Below, one piece after another: positions 23,855 through 32,115 of a stretch of DNA of 43,204 nt; within the stretch, counting starts at the first letter, position 1; every line of letters begins with the position of its first letter. This stretch comes from Gemmatimonadales bacterium (GTDB taxonomy: Bacteria > Gemmatimonadota > Gemmatimonadetes > Gemmatimonadales > GWC2-71-9), in NCBI GenBank assembly GCA_025928645.1, contig JAICJD010000008.1, positions 1-43,204 on the forward strand. The letters run 5' to 3'. A model generated the notes under the pieces. It was not told the DNA's origin. It worked only from the letters and a program-made list of their open reading frames with translations, and searched no databases. Both the position numbers and the translations under genes were made by a program.

Positions 23855-24387
23855 GCCTCCGGCTGCTCCACCTGCTGGGCTCGCCGGTGCTCCGTCAGCG
23901 GAGCGCCGAGGTCGGTCGTCCCGACGACGAGGTCACGCAGCTCGTCGAGGACCTGTTCGAGACGATGGACGCCGCCCGGGGCGTGGGGCTCGCCGCCAAT
24001 CAGATCGGTGTCGCGCGCCGGGTGGCGGTGGTCGACGCGGACGAGGACCGCTTCGAGATGATCGACCCGGTCATCCTCGAGAGCGAGGGCCGCACCGGCG
24101 CCGAAGAAGGGTGCCTCTCCATTCCCGAGATCTACGGCGAGGTGAGCCGCCCCGAGCGCATCGTGCTCGAGGCGACCGACCGGTACGGCAACCGCTTCCG
24201 CAAGGAGGCCACCGGCCTCAAGGCGCGCGCCATCCAGCACGAGCTCGACCACCTGGACGGCATCCTCTTCCTCGACCATCTGAGCCTGGTCAAGCGGCAG
24301 ATCCTGCTCGCCCGCTACCGGCGCGAGCACAAGGACGACACCAGCTACCTCAAAGAGGTTCAGCCGGAGTCCGCGCCTTCGGAGTGA
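23851..24387 (+). CDS. def: Peptide deformylase
   Basis: This 178-aa metalloenzyme removes the formyl group from new N termini. The three family motifs are present: GVGLAANQIG, EEGCLSIP with the metal-binding Cys, and QHELDHLDG with two His and the catalytic Glu. Start is the ATG at 23851 overlapping yajC by 4 nt; the frame is open upstream without coding support. It is coupled to fmt by a 1-nt overlap (TGATG). Confidence 0.96.
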   Translation: MSLRLLHLLGSPVLRQRSAEVGRPDDEVTQLVEDLFETMDAARGVGLAANQIGVARRVAVVDADEDRFEMIDPVILESEGRTGAEEGCLSIPEIYGEVSRPERIVLEATDRYGNRFRKEATGLKARAIQHELDHLDGILFLDHLSLVKRQILLARYRREHKDDTSYLKEVQPESAPSE

Positions 24388-25310
24388 TGCGGATCGTCTT
24401 CTTCGGCACCCCGGCGTTCGCGGTGCCCTCCTTTCAGGCGCTGCGGCGGGAACGGTATCAGGTCGTGGGCGTGGTGACCCAGCCCGACCGCGCGCAGGGC
24501 CGCTCCCGCAGCCGCCTCGTCGCGCCGCCCATCAAGCTCGAGGCCGAGGCCGCCGGCCTGCCCGTGCTCCAGCCGCCGCGCCCCATGGGCGACGTGTTCC
24601 TCGCGAATCTCCGCCGGCTCGAGCCCGATCTCGCCGTCGTCGTTGCCTACGGGCACATCCTCCGGTCCGACGTGCTGTCCACCCCGCCGCTCGGCATGAT
24701 CAACGTGCACGCTTCGCTGCTCCCCCGCTGGCGCGGGGCCGCGCCCATTCAGCATGCCATCATCGGCGGCGACGCCGAGACCGGCGTCAGCATCATGCAG
24801 CTGGACGCGGGGCTGGACAGCGGACCGGTGCTCCACCGCGTCGCGACGCCCATCGGGCCGGACGAGACGGCGGGCGAGCTCGCCGCCCGGCTCGCGGAGC
24901 TGGGCGCGGCCGCGCTGGTGGACGCCTTGTCGCTCCTCACCGGCGGGGTCGCGCGGCCCGAGCCCCAGGACCCGGCCGGCGCCACGCTCGCCCCCAAGTT
25001 CGATCGCGACGACGCCCGGTTGAATTGGAGCGATGAGGCCGAAGCGCTGGCCCGCCGGGTCCGGGCGTTCGATCCGGCGCCCGGAGCCTGGGCGCTGCAC
25101 GGGGACAAGCCGCTCAAGCTGTTCGGCGCGGCGGCATCCTCGCAGCCCGGAGAACCGGGACGCATCCTCGCCGCGGGCGACCGGCTCGTCATCGGCTGCG
25201 GCCAGAGCGCCCTCTCGGTGCGCGAGATCCAGCCCGCGGGCCGGGGCCGTCTCCCGGTGGCGGACTGGATTCGGGGGCGCGGCATCGCCGTCGGAGATCG
25301 GCTCGGATGA
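24387..25310 (+). CDS. fmt: Methionyl-tRNA formyltransferase
   Basis: This 307-aa enzyme formylates initiator Met-tRNA. It starts MRIVFFGTPAFAVPSFQAL and has the formyl-transfer site motif INVHASLLPRWRGAAPIQHA with the conserved His, then DAGLDSGPVL and the DETAGELAARLAELGA segment. The C-terminal domain (from about residue 205) with RRVRAFDPAPGAW is intact. The ATG overlaps the stop of def. thiE begins within its last codons (4-nt overlap). Confidence 0.96.
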   Translation: MRIVFFGTPAFAVPSFQALRRERYQVVGVVTQPDRAQGRSRSRLVAPPIKLEAEAAGLPVLQPPRPMGDVFLANLRRLEPDLAVVVAYGHILRSDVLSTPPLGMINVHASLLPRWRGAAPIQHAIIGGDAETGVSIMQLDAGLDSGPVLHRVATPIGPDETAGELAARLAELGAAALVDALSLLTGGVARPEPQDPAGATLAPKFDRDDARLNWSDEAEALARRVRAFDPAPGAWALHGDKPLKLFGAAASSQPGEPGRILAAGDRLVIGCGQSALSVREIQPAGRGRLPVADWIRGRGIAVGDRLG

Positions 25311-25930
25311 GACCCCTTCCCCGGCTGCACGCCGTCACGGACGGCGCCGTGCTCGCGGCCGAGGACTTCGGCGTCCGCGCCGCGGCCATCGCCGCCGCCG
25401 GAGCCGCGGTGGCGCTCCACGCGAGGGATCACGCCGCGTCCGGCGCCGCGGTGGCGCGTGTGGCCGCGCGGATGATGGCGCTCGCGCGCCCGCCCGAGGC
25501 CGCCGTGTTCGTGAACGGCCGGCCCGACGTCGCCGCGGCGGTGCACGCGAGCGGCGTGCAGCTCGCGGCCGGCGACCTGGCGCCGGCGGACGCACGCCGC
25601 GTCTACCCGCAGGCGTGGATCGGACGCTCGGTCCACGACGTGGCCGAAGCGGGGGCCGCCGTGCGGGAAGGCGCCGATTTTCTCATCGTCGGCAGCGTGT
25701 ACCCGACCGCGACCCATGCGGGCCGGCCCGCGGCGGGGCTCGAGCTGGTGCGCTCGGCGGCGGCGCTGGGCCGGCCGGTCATCGCCATCGGGGGCATCGA
25801 TGCTGCGCGGGCGCGCGAGGTGCGCGCCGCCGGCGCCTACGGGGTCGCGGCGATCACGGCGCTCTGGCGCGCTGACGATCCTGCGGCCGCCGCGCTGGCC
25901 CTGCTCTCGCCCTGGATGGAGGAGGCATGA
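25307..25930 (+). CDS. thiE: Thiamine phosphate synthase (ThiE/TenI family)
   Basis: This 207-aa TIM-barrel protein has the LHAVTD start, HARDH, VFVNGRPDVAAAVHASGVQL, IGRSVHD and a GSVYPTATHAGRPAAGLELV segment for phosphate binding, ending with AIGGIDAARAREV. This fits ThiE, which joins HMP-PP and thiazole phosphate. Some residues deviate (KD of the pyrophosphate site is replaced by HARDH), so the TenI aminotransferase-isomerase branch is possible. It is followed by thiS and thiG, which supports a thiazole role. Confidence 0.82.
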   Translation: MRPLPRLHAVTDGAVLAAEDFGVRAAAIAAAGAAVALHARDHAASGAAVARVAARMMALARPPEAAVFVNGRPDVAAAVHASGVQLAAGDLAPADARRVYPQAWIGRSVHDVAEAGAAVREGADFLIVGSVYPTATHAGRPAAGLELVRSAAALGRPVIAIGGIDAARAREVRAAGAYGVAAITALWRADDPAAAALALLSPWMEEA

Positions 25931-26136
25931 CCACGCTCGCGGTGACCATCAACGGCGAAGCCCGGCGGGTGCCCGGTCCCGCCACGCTGCTCGAGCTGCT
26001 CGGCCACCTGGGTCTCGATCCTCGCTCGGTCGTGGTCGAGCTCAACCGCGAGATCGTCCGGCGGCCCCGTCTGGCCGAGACGCGCGTGGCGGAAGGTGAC
26101 TCGATCGAGCTCGTGCATTTCGTGGGCGGGGGGTGA
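25927..26136 (+). CDS. thiS: Sulfur carrier protein ThiS
   Basis: This 69-aa ubiquitin-fold protein starts with ATG overlapping thiE by 4 nt and ends with FVGGG, the C-terminal glycines that receive sulfur as a thiocarboxylate. VTINGEARRVPGPATLLELL and VVVELNREIVRR are typical. The adenylating enzyme ThiF is not in the window. The stop is followed by a 43-nt gap before thiG. Confidence 0.93.
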   Translation: MTTLAVTINGEARRVPGPATLLELLGHLGLDPRSVVVELNREIVRRPRLAETRVAEGDSIELVHFVGGG

Positions 26137-26148
26137 GCACGACGGCGT

Positions 26149-26154
26149 TATCTT
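26149..26154 (+). promoter_or_regulatory. Possible internal -10 box before thiG
   Basis: TATCTT in the 43-nt gap between thiS and thiG, with GGAGGT (26168-26173) 6 nt before ATG 26180. No matching -35 is seen. It may allow separate expression of thiG, but the evidence is slight. Confidence 0.2.
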
Positions 26155-26179
26155 TCGGCTTCACGCTGGAGGTGTTGTC

Positions 26180-26983
26180 ATGACCGGAACTCTCGCCCCC
26201 GCTGCGCTGACCGACGCCCCGCTCGCCATCGGCGGCCGTACCTTCCGCTCGCGGCTGATGGTCGGCACCGGGAAGTATCGCACCAATGCGGAGATGGTCG
26301 CCGCCATCGAGGCGTCGGGCGCCGAAATCGTCACCGTGGCCGTGCGGCGGGTGGACCTCGACCGGACCAAGGAAGCAGGGGTGCTCCATCACCTGAGCCC
26401 CGACCAGTACTTCCTGCTGGCCAACACGGCGGGGTGCTATACGGCCGACGAGGCCATCCGCTACGCCCGATTGGCCCGCGAGGCGGGCTTCAACGACTTC
26501 GTGAAGCTCGAGGTCATCGGCGACCGCGACACGCTCCTGCCCGACACCGAGGGCCTGCTCGCCGCCACACGCACGCTCGCGCGCGAAGGCTTTCAGGTGC
26601 TCGCCTACACCAACGACGACCTCGTCACCGCCCTCCGGCTGGAGGACGCGGGATGCGCGGCCGTCATGCCCCTCGCCTCGCCCATCGGCAGCGGGCTCGG
26701 CCTGCTCAACCCCTTCGGTATCCGCACCATCAAGCACCGGCTCGGCGTACCGGTCATCGTGGACGCCGGCGTGGGCACCGCGTCGGACGCGTGCGTCACC
26801 ATGGAGCAGGGCGTGGACGGTATCCTGATGAACACCGCCCTCGCCGAGGCCCGCGAGCCGGTCGCGATGGCTCGGGCCATGGGGCTCGCCGTCGAGGCCG
26901 GGCGCCTGGCCTATCTGGCCGGACGCATGCCGCGGCGGGAGATCGCCGTTCCGTCGAGCCCCGCGGCCGGGATGCTGGAGTAG
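26180..26983 (+). CDS. thiG: Thiazole synthase ThiG
   Basis: This 267-aa TIM-barrel enzyme forms the thiamine thiazole ring from DXP, dehydroglycine and ThiS thiocarboxylate. It shows LIVMVGTGKY-type start (SRLMVGTGKYRTN), FVKLEVIGD with the Schiff-base Lys, MPLASPIGSGLGLLN and VIVDAGVGTASDA, all standard ThiG motifs. The ATG at 26180 has a strong GGAGGT site; the open frame continues upstream into the end of thiS, which I ignore. No ThiH or ThiO is in this window. Confidence 0.95.
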   Translation: MTGTLAPAALTDAPLAIGGRTFRSRLMVGTGKYRTNAEMVAAIEASGAEIVTVAVRRVDLDRTKEAGVLHHLSPDQYFLLANTAGCYTADEAIRYARLAREAGFNDFVKLEVIGDRDTLLPDTEGLLAATRTLAREGFQVLAYTNDDLVTALRLEDAGCAAVMPLASPIGSGLGLLNPFGIRTIKHRLGVPVIVDAGVGTASDACVTMEQGVDGILMNTALAEAREPVAMARAMGLAVEAGRLAYLAGRMPRREIAVPSSPAAGMLE

Positions 26984-26987
26984 TCCG

Positions 26988-28343
26988 TTGCCCGCGGCAT
27001 CGGGCCTCGAGCCCAGGCGGGCGGCGTGGTCGGTACTTTCTCAGGTTCGCGCGGGGCGGCCGTTCGACGCGGCGCTCGACCGCGCGGTCAAGCGGCTCAC
27101 GGAGCCCGACCGCCGGCTGGCGCACGAGCTCGCGGCCGGGGTGCTCCGGAGCCAGTCGGCGCTGGATGCCCGGCTCGCGCCCCTGGTGCCGCGCGGCTGG
27201 GCCGGGGTGGCCCCGGCGCTCAAGGAAGTGCTCCGGCTGGGCGCGTTTCAGCTCACGGCGCTCGATCGTGTGCCCCCGCACGCCGCGGTCGACACCAGCG
27301 TGGCGCTGGCCAAGGCGGCCGCCGGCGAGCGCGCGGGCGGGTTCGTGAACGCGGTGCTCCGCCGGCTGGGACGCCTGGAGGCGTCCGGCGCCGAGGGCGG
27401 CGCCGACGCCGTCGAGCCGCCGTCGAACGAAGCGGCCACGGACGACCCGGTTGACGCGCTGGCGGAGCGGGCGTCGCACCCACGCTGGCTGGTCCGGCGC
27501 TGGCTCGATCGCTACGGTCCCGAGGACACGGCCGCGCTCCTGGAGTGGAACAACGCGCGGCCCCGGCTCGTGCTGCAGCCGGCGCGCGCCTCGATCGAGG
27601 AGCTCGAGCGCCGCTGGCGCGAGGCCGGCATCGAGGTCACGCCGGCGCCCTTTGGTGCCGGCCTCCTCACCGACCGCACCCGGCCGCGCGATCTGCCCGG
27701 GTTCGCGCACGGGCTGTTCATCGTGCAGGACCCGGCGCAGGCGCTGCTCGCCTGGTTCGCGGACCTGCCGCCGGGCACCATGCTCTACGACGCCTGCGCC
27801 GCGCCCGGAGGGAAGGCGGTCACGCTCGGCCGGAGCGCCGGGCGCACGGTGGCCGGGGACGTGAGCCGGAGCCGCGTCCGCCGCCTCGCGCTCAACCTGG
27901 CGCGCGCCGGGAGCGGCCGGGAGCACGCGGTGGTCGCCGACGCGCGCCAGCCGCCGCTTCGGCCAGTTGACGCGGTGCTGCTGGACGCGCCCTGCCTCGG
28001 CACCGGCACGTTCGGGCGGCACCCGGACGCGCGCTGGCGCGTGAGCGCCGAGGCGCTGGAGCGGCTCCGGGGCCGCCAGGCCGAGCTGCTCGATGCCGTG
28101 GCCGGAGTCGTTGTGCCCGGCGGGCTGCTGGTCTATGGGACCTGCTCGCTCGAGCCCGAAGAGAACGAACGCCAGGTCGATGCGTTTCTCGCGCGACATC
28201 CGGACTTCCGGCGGGAACCGAGCGAGACCTTTCCCGCCGCGCTCACGTCCGCCGTCGGAGATCTGATGATCCTGCCGCAGCGTCACCACATGGACGGGGC
28301 CTACGCGGCCCGCCTTCGACGGGCTGGCGAGGCGGGCGCGTGA
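26988..28343 (+). CDS. rsmB: 16S rRNA (cytosine-967-C5)-methyltransferase, RsmB/Sun family
   Basis: This 451-aa protein has an N-terminal NusB-like domain (about 1-145, with RRAAWSVLSQV and VPPHAAVDTSVALAKA) and a SAM methyltransferase domain: YDACAAPGGKAVTLG, GDVSRSRVRRLALNL, LDAPCLGTGTFGRHPDARWR (second Cys of the DAPC motif) and YGTCSLEPEENERQV with the catalytic Cys. Both catalytic cysteines are present. The only start upstream of the fold is TTG at 26988, 4 nt after thiG. The linker region around residues 125-150 is longer than usual. Confidence 0.9.
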   Translation: MPAASGLEPRRAAWSVLSQVRAGRPFDAALDRAVKRLTEPDRRLAHELAAGVLRSQSALDARLAPLVPRGWAGVAPALKEVLRLGAFQLTALDRVPPHAAVDTSVALAKAAAGERAGGFVNAVLRRLGRLEASGAEGGADAVEPPSNEAATDDPVDALAERASHPRWLVRRWLDRYGPEDTAALLEWNNARPRLVLQPARASIEELERRWREAGIEVTPAPFGAGLLTDRTRPRDLPGFAHGLFIVQDPAQALLAWFADLPPGTMLYDACAAPGGKAVTLGRSAGRTVAGDVSRSRVRRLALNLARAGSGREHAVVADARQPPLRPVDAVLLDAPCLGTGTFGRHPDARWRVSAEALERLRGRQAELLDAVAGVVVPGGLLVYGTCSLEPEENERQVDAFLARHPDFRREPSETFPAALTSAVGDLMILPQRHHMDGAYAARLRRAGEAGA

Positions 28344-28912
28344 GAGCGCGGCGTCATACGCATTCCGGCCTGCCGCCGCTGGCCGGGACGCCGCTCGCCC
28401 GCTTCGCGCGCGACCTGGGTCTCGTCGCGCTCACGTTCGTGGTGGGATACGCCGCCTCGGTCTACTGGATCACGCCGCGCTCCGCTTCGGGCGAGTCGCA
28501 CGCGGTGCCGCGCGTGCTGGGCCGCGCGCTCGACAGCGCGAAGGCGGCGCTCGCGGCGGCCGGCTTCCGGGTCCGCATGGACGGCGGCCGCCCGGGGCCG
28601 GTCCCGAGCGGCGACGTGCTGTGGCAGGACCCGCCCCCGGGCACCACGCTGCCGCCCAACGCCACCGTGCAGCTCGTCGTGAGCGAGGGGCCCGCCCCGG
28701 CGACGGTGCCCGACGTCATCGGATTCGCGCTTCCCGCCGCGGAGCAGGTCGTGGAGGCCGCGGGGCTCAAGGTCGGGCGTGCCGACACCGTGCGCGGCGG
28801 CGCGGCGGAGTCCGGCGTAGTGATCGCCACCCGGCCGGCGCCTGGCAACGGCCGGCCCCGCGGCGCGACCGTGGACCTGGTGGTGAGCGGCCCGCCCGGG
28901 GGCGGGTCGTGA
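28340..28912 (+). CDS. Membrane-anchored protein with two PASTA domains
   Basis: This 190-aa protein has a cytosolic N terminus (about 30 aa), one membrane helix (LGLVALTFVVGYAASVYWI, about residues 31-49) and two tandem PASTA repeats (about 58-115 and 118-184), each with the pattern VP.VxG...A...L..AGL. PASTA domains bind peptidoglycan or beta-lactams, usually on kinases or PBPs; here no kinase is attached. Start GTG at 28340 overlaps rsmB by 4 nt; rpe starts within its end (GTGA). Confidence 0.82.
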   Translation: MRARRHTHSGLPPLAGTPLARFARDLGLVALTFVVGYAASVYWITPRSASGESHAVPRVLGRALDSAKAALAAAGFRVRMDGGRPGPVPSGDVLWQDPPPGTTLPPNATVQLVVSEGPAPATVPDVIGFALPAAEQVVEAAGLKVGRADTVRGGAAESGVVIATRPAPGNGRPRGATVDLVVSGPPGGGS

Positions 28913-29574
28913 GCGCGCGGATTTCTCCCAGCGTTCTGAGCGCCGACCTCGGCTGCCTCCGGGAGCAGGTCGAGCGGGCGATTGCCGGCGGCGCCGAGTG
29001 GATTCACGTGGACGTGATGGACGGGCACTTCGTGCCCAACCTCTCGTTCGGGGCGCCGATGATCCGCGCGCTCCGGCGGATCACCGACCGCCCGCTCGAC
29101 GTGCACCTCATGGTGGAGCGTCCGGAGCACTACATCGAGGAGTACGCGGACGAGGGCGCCACGGTGTTCACTTTCCACCCCGAGGCGACCGTGCACGTGC
29201 AGCGGCAGCTCGCCGCGGTGCGCGAGCGCGGGATGCGGGCGGGCCTCGCGCTCAACCCGGCGACGCCGCTCGCTTTCATCGAAGAGGTCGTGCCCGATCT
29301 CGACCTGGTGCTGATCATGTCGGTGAACCCGGGCTACGGAGGCCAGGCCTACCTGCCCGGCGCGACCGACAAGATCCGCCGGGTCCGCGCACTGCTGGAC
29401 CGCCACCGCTCGCCCGCGGCCCTGGAGGTGGACGGCGGGATCGGCCCCGAGACCATCGCCGACGCGTGGAACGCGGGCGCGGACACCTTCGTCGCCGGCA
29501 CCGCCGTCTTCGGCGAGCCCGATCCCGCCGCCGCCGTGCGGGATCTGCTGCGCCGCTGCGCCGTTCCGGTCTGA
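28909..29574 (+). CDS. rpe: Ribulose-phosphate 3-epimerase
   Basis: This 221-aa TIM-barrel enzyme interconverts ribulose-5-P and xylulose-5-P. It shows ISPSVLSADLGCL, WIHVDVMDGHFVPNLSFG, DVHLMVERPEHYI, MSVNPGYGGQAYLP and LEVDGGIGPETI, with the catalytic Asp residues in the second and last. The GTG at 28909 overlaps the PASTA gene; the frame is open farther upstream without support. Confidence 0.95.
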   Translation: MSARISPSVLSADLGCLREQVERAIAGGAEWIHVDVMDGHFVPNLSFGAPMIRALRRITDRPLDVHLMVERPEHYIEEYADEGATVFTFHPEATVHVQRQLAAVRERGMRAGLALNPATPLAFIEEVVPDLDLVLIMSVNPGYGGQAYLPGATDKIRRVRALLDRHRSPAALEVDGGIGPETIADAWNAGADTFVAGTAVFGEPDPAAAVRDLLRRCAVPV

Positions 29575-29581
29575 GGAACCC

Positions 29582-30121
29582 ATGTCCAAACAGTGGATCT
29601 TCGTCGGGCTCATCGTCGTCGGCGTCGCCGCCGGTGCCACCATCATGACCCAGGTCGGCCGGGAGGTGACCCCGGTCGCGGTGGGCGCCACCGCGCCCGA
29701 CTTCCGCGCCATCGACCTGGCCACCGGCGACTCCGTCTGGCTGCGCGAGCGTTACCGCGGCAAGGTGACGCTGGTGAACATCTGGGCGACGTGGTGCGTC
29801 CCCTGCCGCGCCGAGATGCCCTCGATGAACCGGCTCTACGGCGACCTGCACCCGCACGGTTTCGACATCGCGGCGGTCAGCGTGGACGAGGGCAGCCCGG
29901 AAGACGTCCGGGCGTTCGGCCGCGAGCTCCATCTGACCTTCGACCTCCTGCAGGACCGCTCGACGGCCATCCAGCGCACCTATCAGACGACCGGCGTGCC
30001 CGAGAGCTTCCTGCTCGACAAGAACGGCGTCATCGTGAAGCGGGTCATCGGCGCGCACGACTGGAGCTCACCGGCCAATCGCGCCCTGGTGACCCGGCTG
30101 CTGGACGAGCCCGCTTCCTAG
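29582..30121 (+). CDS. TlpA/ResA-like thioredoxin-fold protein, membrane anchored
   Basis: This 179-aa protein has an N-terminal signal anchor (about residues 5-21) and a TlpA domain: APDFRAIDLATGDSVWL, VNIWATWCVPCRAEMPSM with the CVPC pair at Cys72 and Cys75, VSVDEGSPEDVRAF, and GVPESFLLDKNG with the cis-Pro. It likely reduces disulfides outside the inner membrane, for example in cytochrome c maturation; no such genes are adjacent. It follows rpe by 7 nt; the next gene starts 1 nt after its stop. Confidence 0.87.
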   Translation: MSKQWIFVGLIVVGVAAGATIMTQVGREVTPVAVGATAPDFRAIDLATGDSVWLRERYRGKVTLVNIWATWCVPCRAEMPSMNRLYGDLHPHGFDIAAVSVDEGSPEDVRAFGRELHLTFDLLQDRSTAIQRTYQTTGVPESFLLDKNGVIVKRVIGAHDWSSPANRALVTRLLDEPAS

Positions 30122-30122
30122 C

Positions 30123-31040
30123 GTGACGCTCCCCCGTGCCCTCACCGCCGACGTGCCGCTCAAGCTGACGTCGCTCGGCCTGTCGGTCTTCCTCTGGTTT
30201 CTGGCCGCGGGCGAGGAGCCGGCGAGCACGCTGGTGCCGGTCGAGCTCACGGTCCAGCCGCCCGCGGGCCGTACGGTGCTCGGCACCGGCCGCCAAGTGA
30301 AGGCGCGCGTCTCAGGCCCGCGCCGCGAGCTGCTCAAGCTCTCCGCCGTCCCCATGCGCGTCACCCGGGTACTGCCCGACACCACGGTCGCCGACGAGGT
30401 CCGGGTGGACGTGGGCCCCGGCGACGTCGAGCTCCCGCGCGGCGTCGACGTGCACGTTCAGGACGTGGAGCCGCGGAGCGTGGAGGTGCGGCTCGATTCC
30501 ACCTTCCAGCGCATCGTGCCGGTGCGGGCGGTGGTACGGCTGCCGCCGGAGACCGGGCACGTGCTGAGCGCCATCGCCGTGGTGCCGGGCACCGTGCGCC
30601 TCCTCGGCCCGCGCGGTCTGGTCGAGCGGATCGACTCGGCCCGGACGGTGCCGCTCGAGATGGCGCGGGCCGACGGCCCGGTGGAGGAGACGCTCGCGCT
30701 CGATACGTCGGGATTCGGGCGGGTACGCGCGGTGCCGTCCGAGGTGACCATCCGGGTGGACGTCGAGGCCATGGGAGAGCGGGCGCTGCGCGGCGTGCCG
30801 GTGCGGCTGCCGAGCGACCTCGCGGCCGCGGCGCGACCGGACCCGGCCACCGTCGAGGTCCGGGTCCGCGGCGCCGCCGGCCGGCTCAACGGGCTGGCTC
30901 GCGACAGCGTCCCGGTCGTGGTGGACTGGACCGGCCGCCCGCCAGCCCGCGTGCCCCTCCGGGTGCTCGCCCCGGCCGGCATCGAGGCCACCGCGATCCC
31001 CGACAGCATCACGCTGGTACGCCGGAGCCGCGATGGCTGA
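30123..31040 (+). CDS. YbbR-like domain protein
   Basis: This 305-aa protein has one N-terminal membrane helix (KLTSLGLSVFLWFLAAG, about residues 14-30) and repeating beta-rich YbbR modules, each with a pattern like VPVRAVVRLPPETGHVLSAIAVVPGTVRLLGP (about residues 30-300). In Firmicutes the YbbR protein CdaR controls the c-di-AMP synthase CdaA; no cdaA is in this window. Start is GTG at 30123, 1 nt after the TlpA-like gene; the end overlaps tsaD by 8 nt. Confidence 0.78.
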   Translation: MTLPRALTADVPLKLTSLGLSVFLWFLAAGEEPASTLVPVELTVQPPAGRTVLGTGRQVKARVSGPRRELLKLSAVPMRVTRVLPDTTVADEVRVDVGPGDVELPRGVDVHVQDVEPRSVEVRLDSTFQRIVPVRAVVRLPPETGHVLSAIAVVPGTVRLLGPRGLVERIDSARTVPLEMARADGPVEETLALDTSGFGRVRAVPSEVTIRVDVEAMGERALRGVPVRLPSDLAAAARPDPATVEVRVRGAAGRLNGLARDSVPVVVDWTGRPPARVPLRVLAPAGIEATAIPDSITLVRRSRDG

Positions 31041-32115
31041 GTGGGTGCTGGGGATCGAGACGTCCTGCGACGAGACCTCGGCCGCGGTGCTCCGCCGGGA
31101 CGAGTCGCGCGCCGAGCTCGCGGGGCTCTCGATCCTCTCCCAGGACGTGCACCGCATCTTCGGTGGCGTCGTGCCCGAGCTCGCGAGCCGGGCGCACGTG
31201 CAGGTGCTCGGCTCGGTGGTGGAGCGCGCGTTGGCGGACGCGGGCATCGGGCTGAGCCGGCTCGACGGCGTCACGGTGACCGCGGGTCCGGGACTGGTCG
31301 GCGCGCTGCTGGTCGGCGTGATGTACGGAAAGACGCTCGCCTTCAGCCTCGACCGTCCCCTGCTCGGCGTCAACCACCTCGAGGGACACCTGTTCGCGCC
31401 CACGCTCGAGGACCCCGAGCTGGTGCCGCCGTTCGTCGGGCTGCTCGTGAGCGGCGGCCACACGATGCTGCTCGACGTGCCCGCGTGGGGCGAGTACAGG
31501 CTGCTGGGGCAGACCCTCGACGATGCCGCGGGCGAAGCCTTCGACAAGGTGGCCAAGCTGCTGGGGCTCGGGTACCCGGGGGGCGCGCCCATCGAGCGCC
31601 TCGCCCGTGAGGGGCAGCCGGGCCGGTTCCGGTTCCCCCGCCCCATGCTGCAGGAGGTCGAACGCGACGGACCGCACCGCTATGCATTCTCCTTCAGCGG
31701 GCTCAAGACTGCGGTGCTCAGGACGGTGCAACGCAGCCCAGGCGGCGAGCTGACCGAGCTCGACCACCAGACCCGGGCCGACATCGCGTGGGGCTTTCAG
31801 GATGCGGTGAACGAGGTGCTGGTGGCCAAGACGGCGGCGGCGGTTGACGCGCTCGGCTATTCGACGGCCATGGTGGGCGGAGGCGTCGCGTGCAATCGAG
31901 CCCTGGTGGCCCGGCTGCGGGAGCGGCTGGCGTCGCGGGCGCGCGTGAGCGTAGCTTCCCCTCGGCTCAACACCGACAACGCGGCGATGATCGCCGCGGC
32001 GGGCGCCTGGCGCCTCGCGCGGGGCGAGCGCAGCGGCTGGGACCTCGAAGCCCGCGACGATCTGCCGCTGCCCGGCCTGGTGGCGCCACAACCCGTTTCC
32101 GGACCCGACGCGTGA
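31033..32115 (+). CDS. tsaD: tRNA N6-threonylcarbamoyladenosine transferase TsaD
   Basis: This 360-aa ASKHA-fold protein transfers the threonylcarbamoyl group to A37 of ANN-decoding tRNAs, with TsaB and TsaE (not in this window). Motifs: LGIETSCDETSAAV at the start, VTAGPGLVGALLVG, NHLEGHLFAP with the metal-binding His pair, VSGGHTMLL, GEAFDKVAKLLGLGYPGG and SFSGLKTAV, and the C-terminal GGGVACNRALVA. Complete and of normal length. Confidence 0.96.
   Translation: MAEWVLGIETSCDETSAAVLRRDESRAELAGLSILSQDVHRIFGGVVPELASRAHVQVLGSVVERALADAGIGLSRLDGVTVTAGPGLVGALLVGVMYGKTLAFSLDRPLLGVNHLEGHLFAPTLEDPELVPPFVGLLVSGGHTMLLDVPAWGEYRLLGQTLDDAAGEAFDKVAKLLGLGYPGGAPIERLAREGQPGRFRFPRPMLQEVERDGPHRYAFSFSGLKTAVLRTVQRSPGGELTELDHQTRADIAWGFQDAVNEVLVAKTAAAVDALGYSTAMVGGGVACNRALVARLRERLASRARVSVASPRLNTDNAAMIAAAGAWRLARGERSGWDLEARDDLPLPGLVAPQPVSGPDA

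Noticed and set aside
25307-26983. TPP riboswitch before thiE-thiS-thiG
   Set aside because: thiE overlaps fmt and no TPP-aptamer motif (CTGAGA) precedes thiE or sits in the 43-nt thiS-thiG gap.
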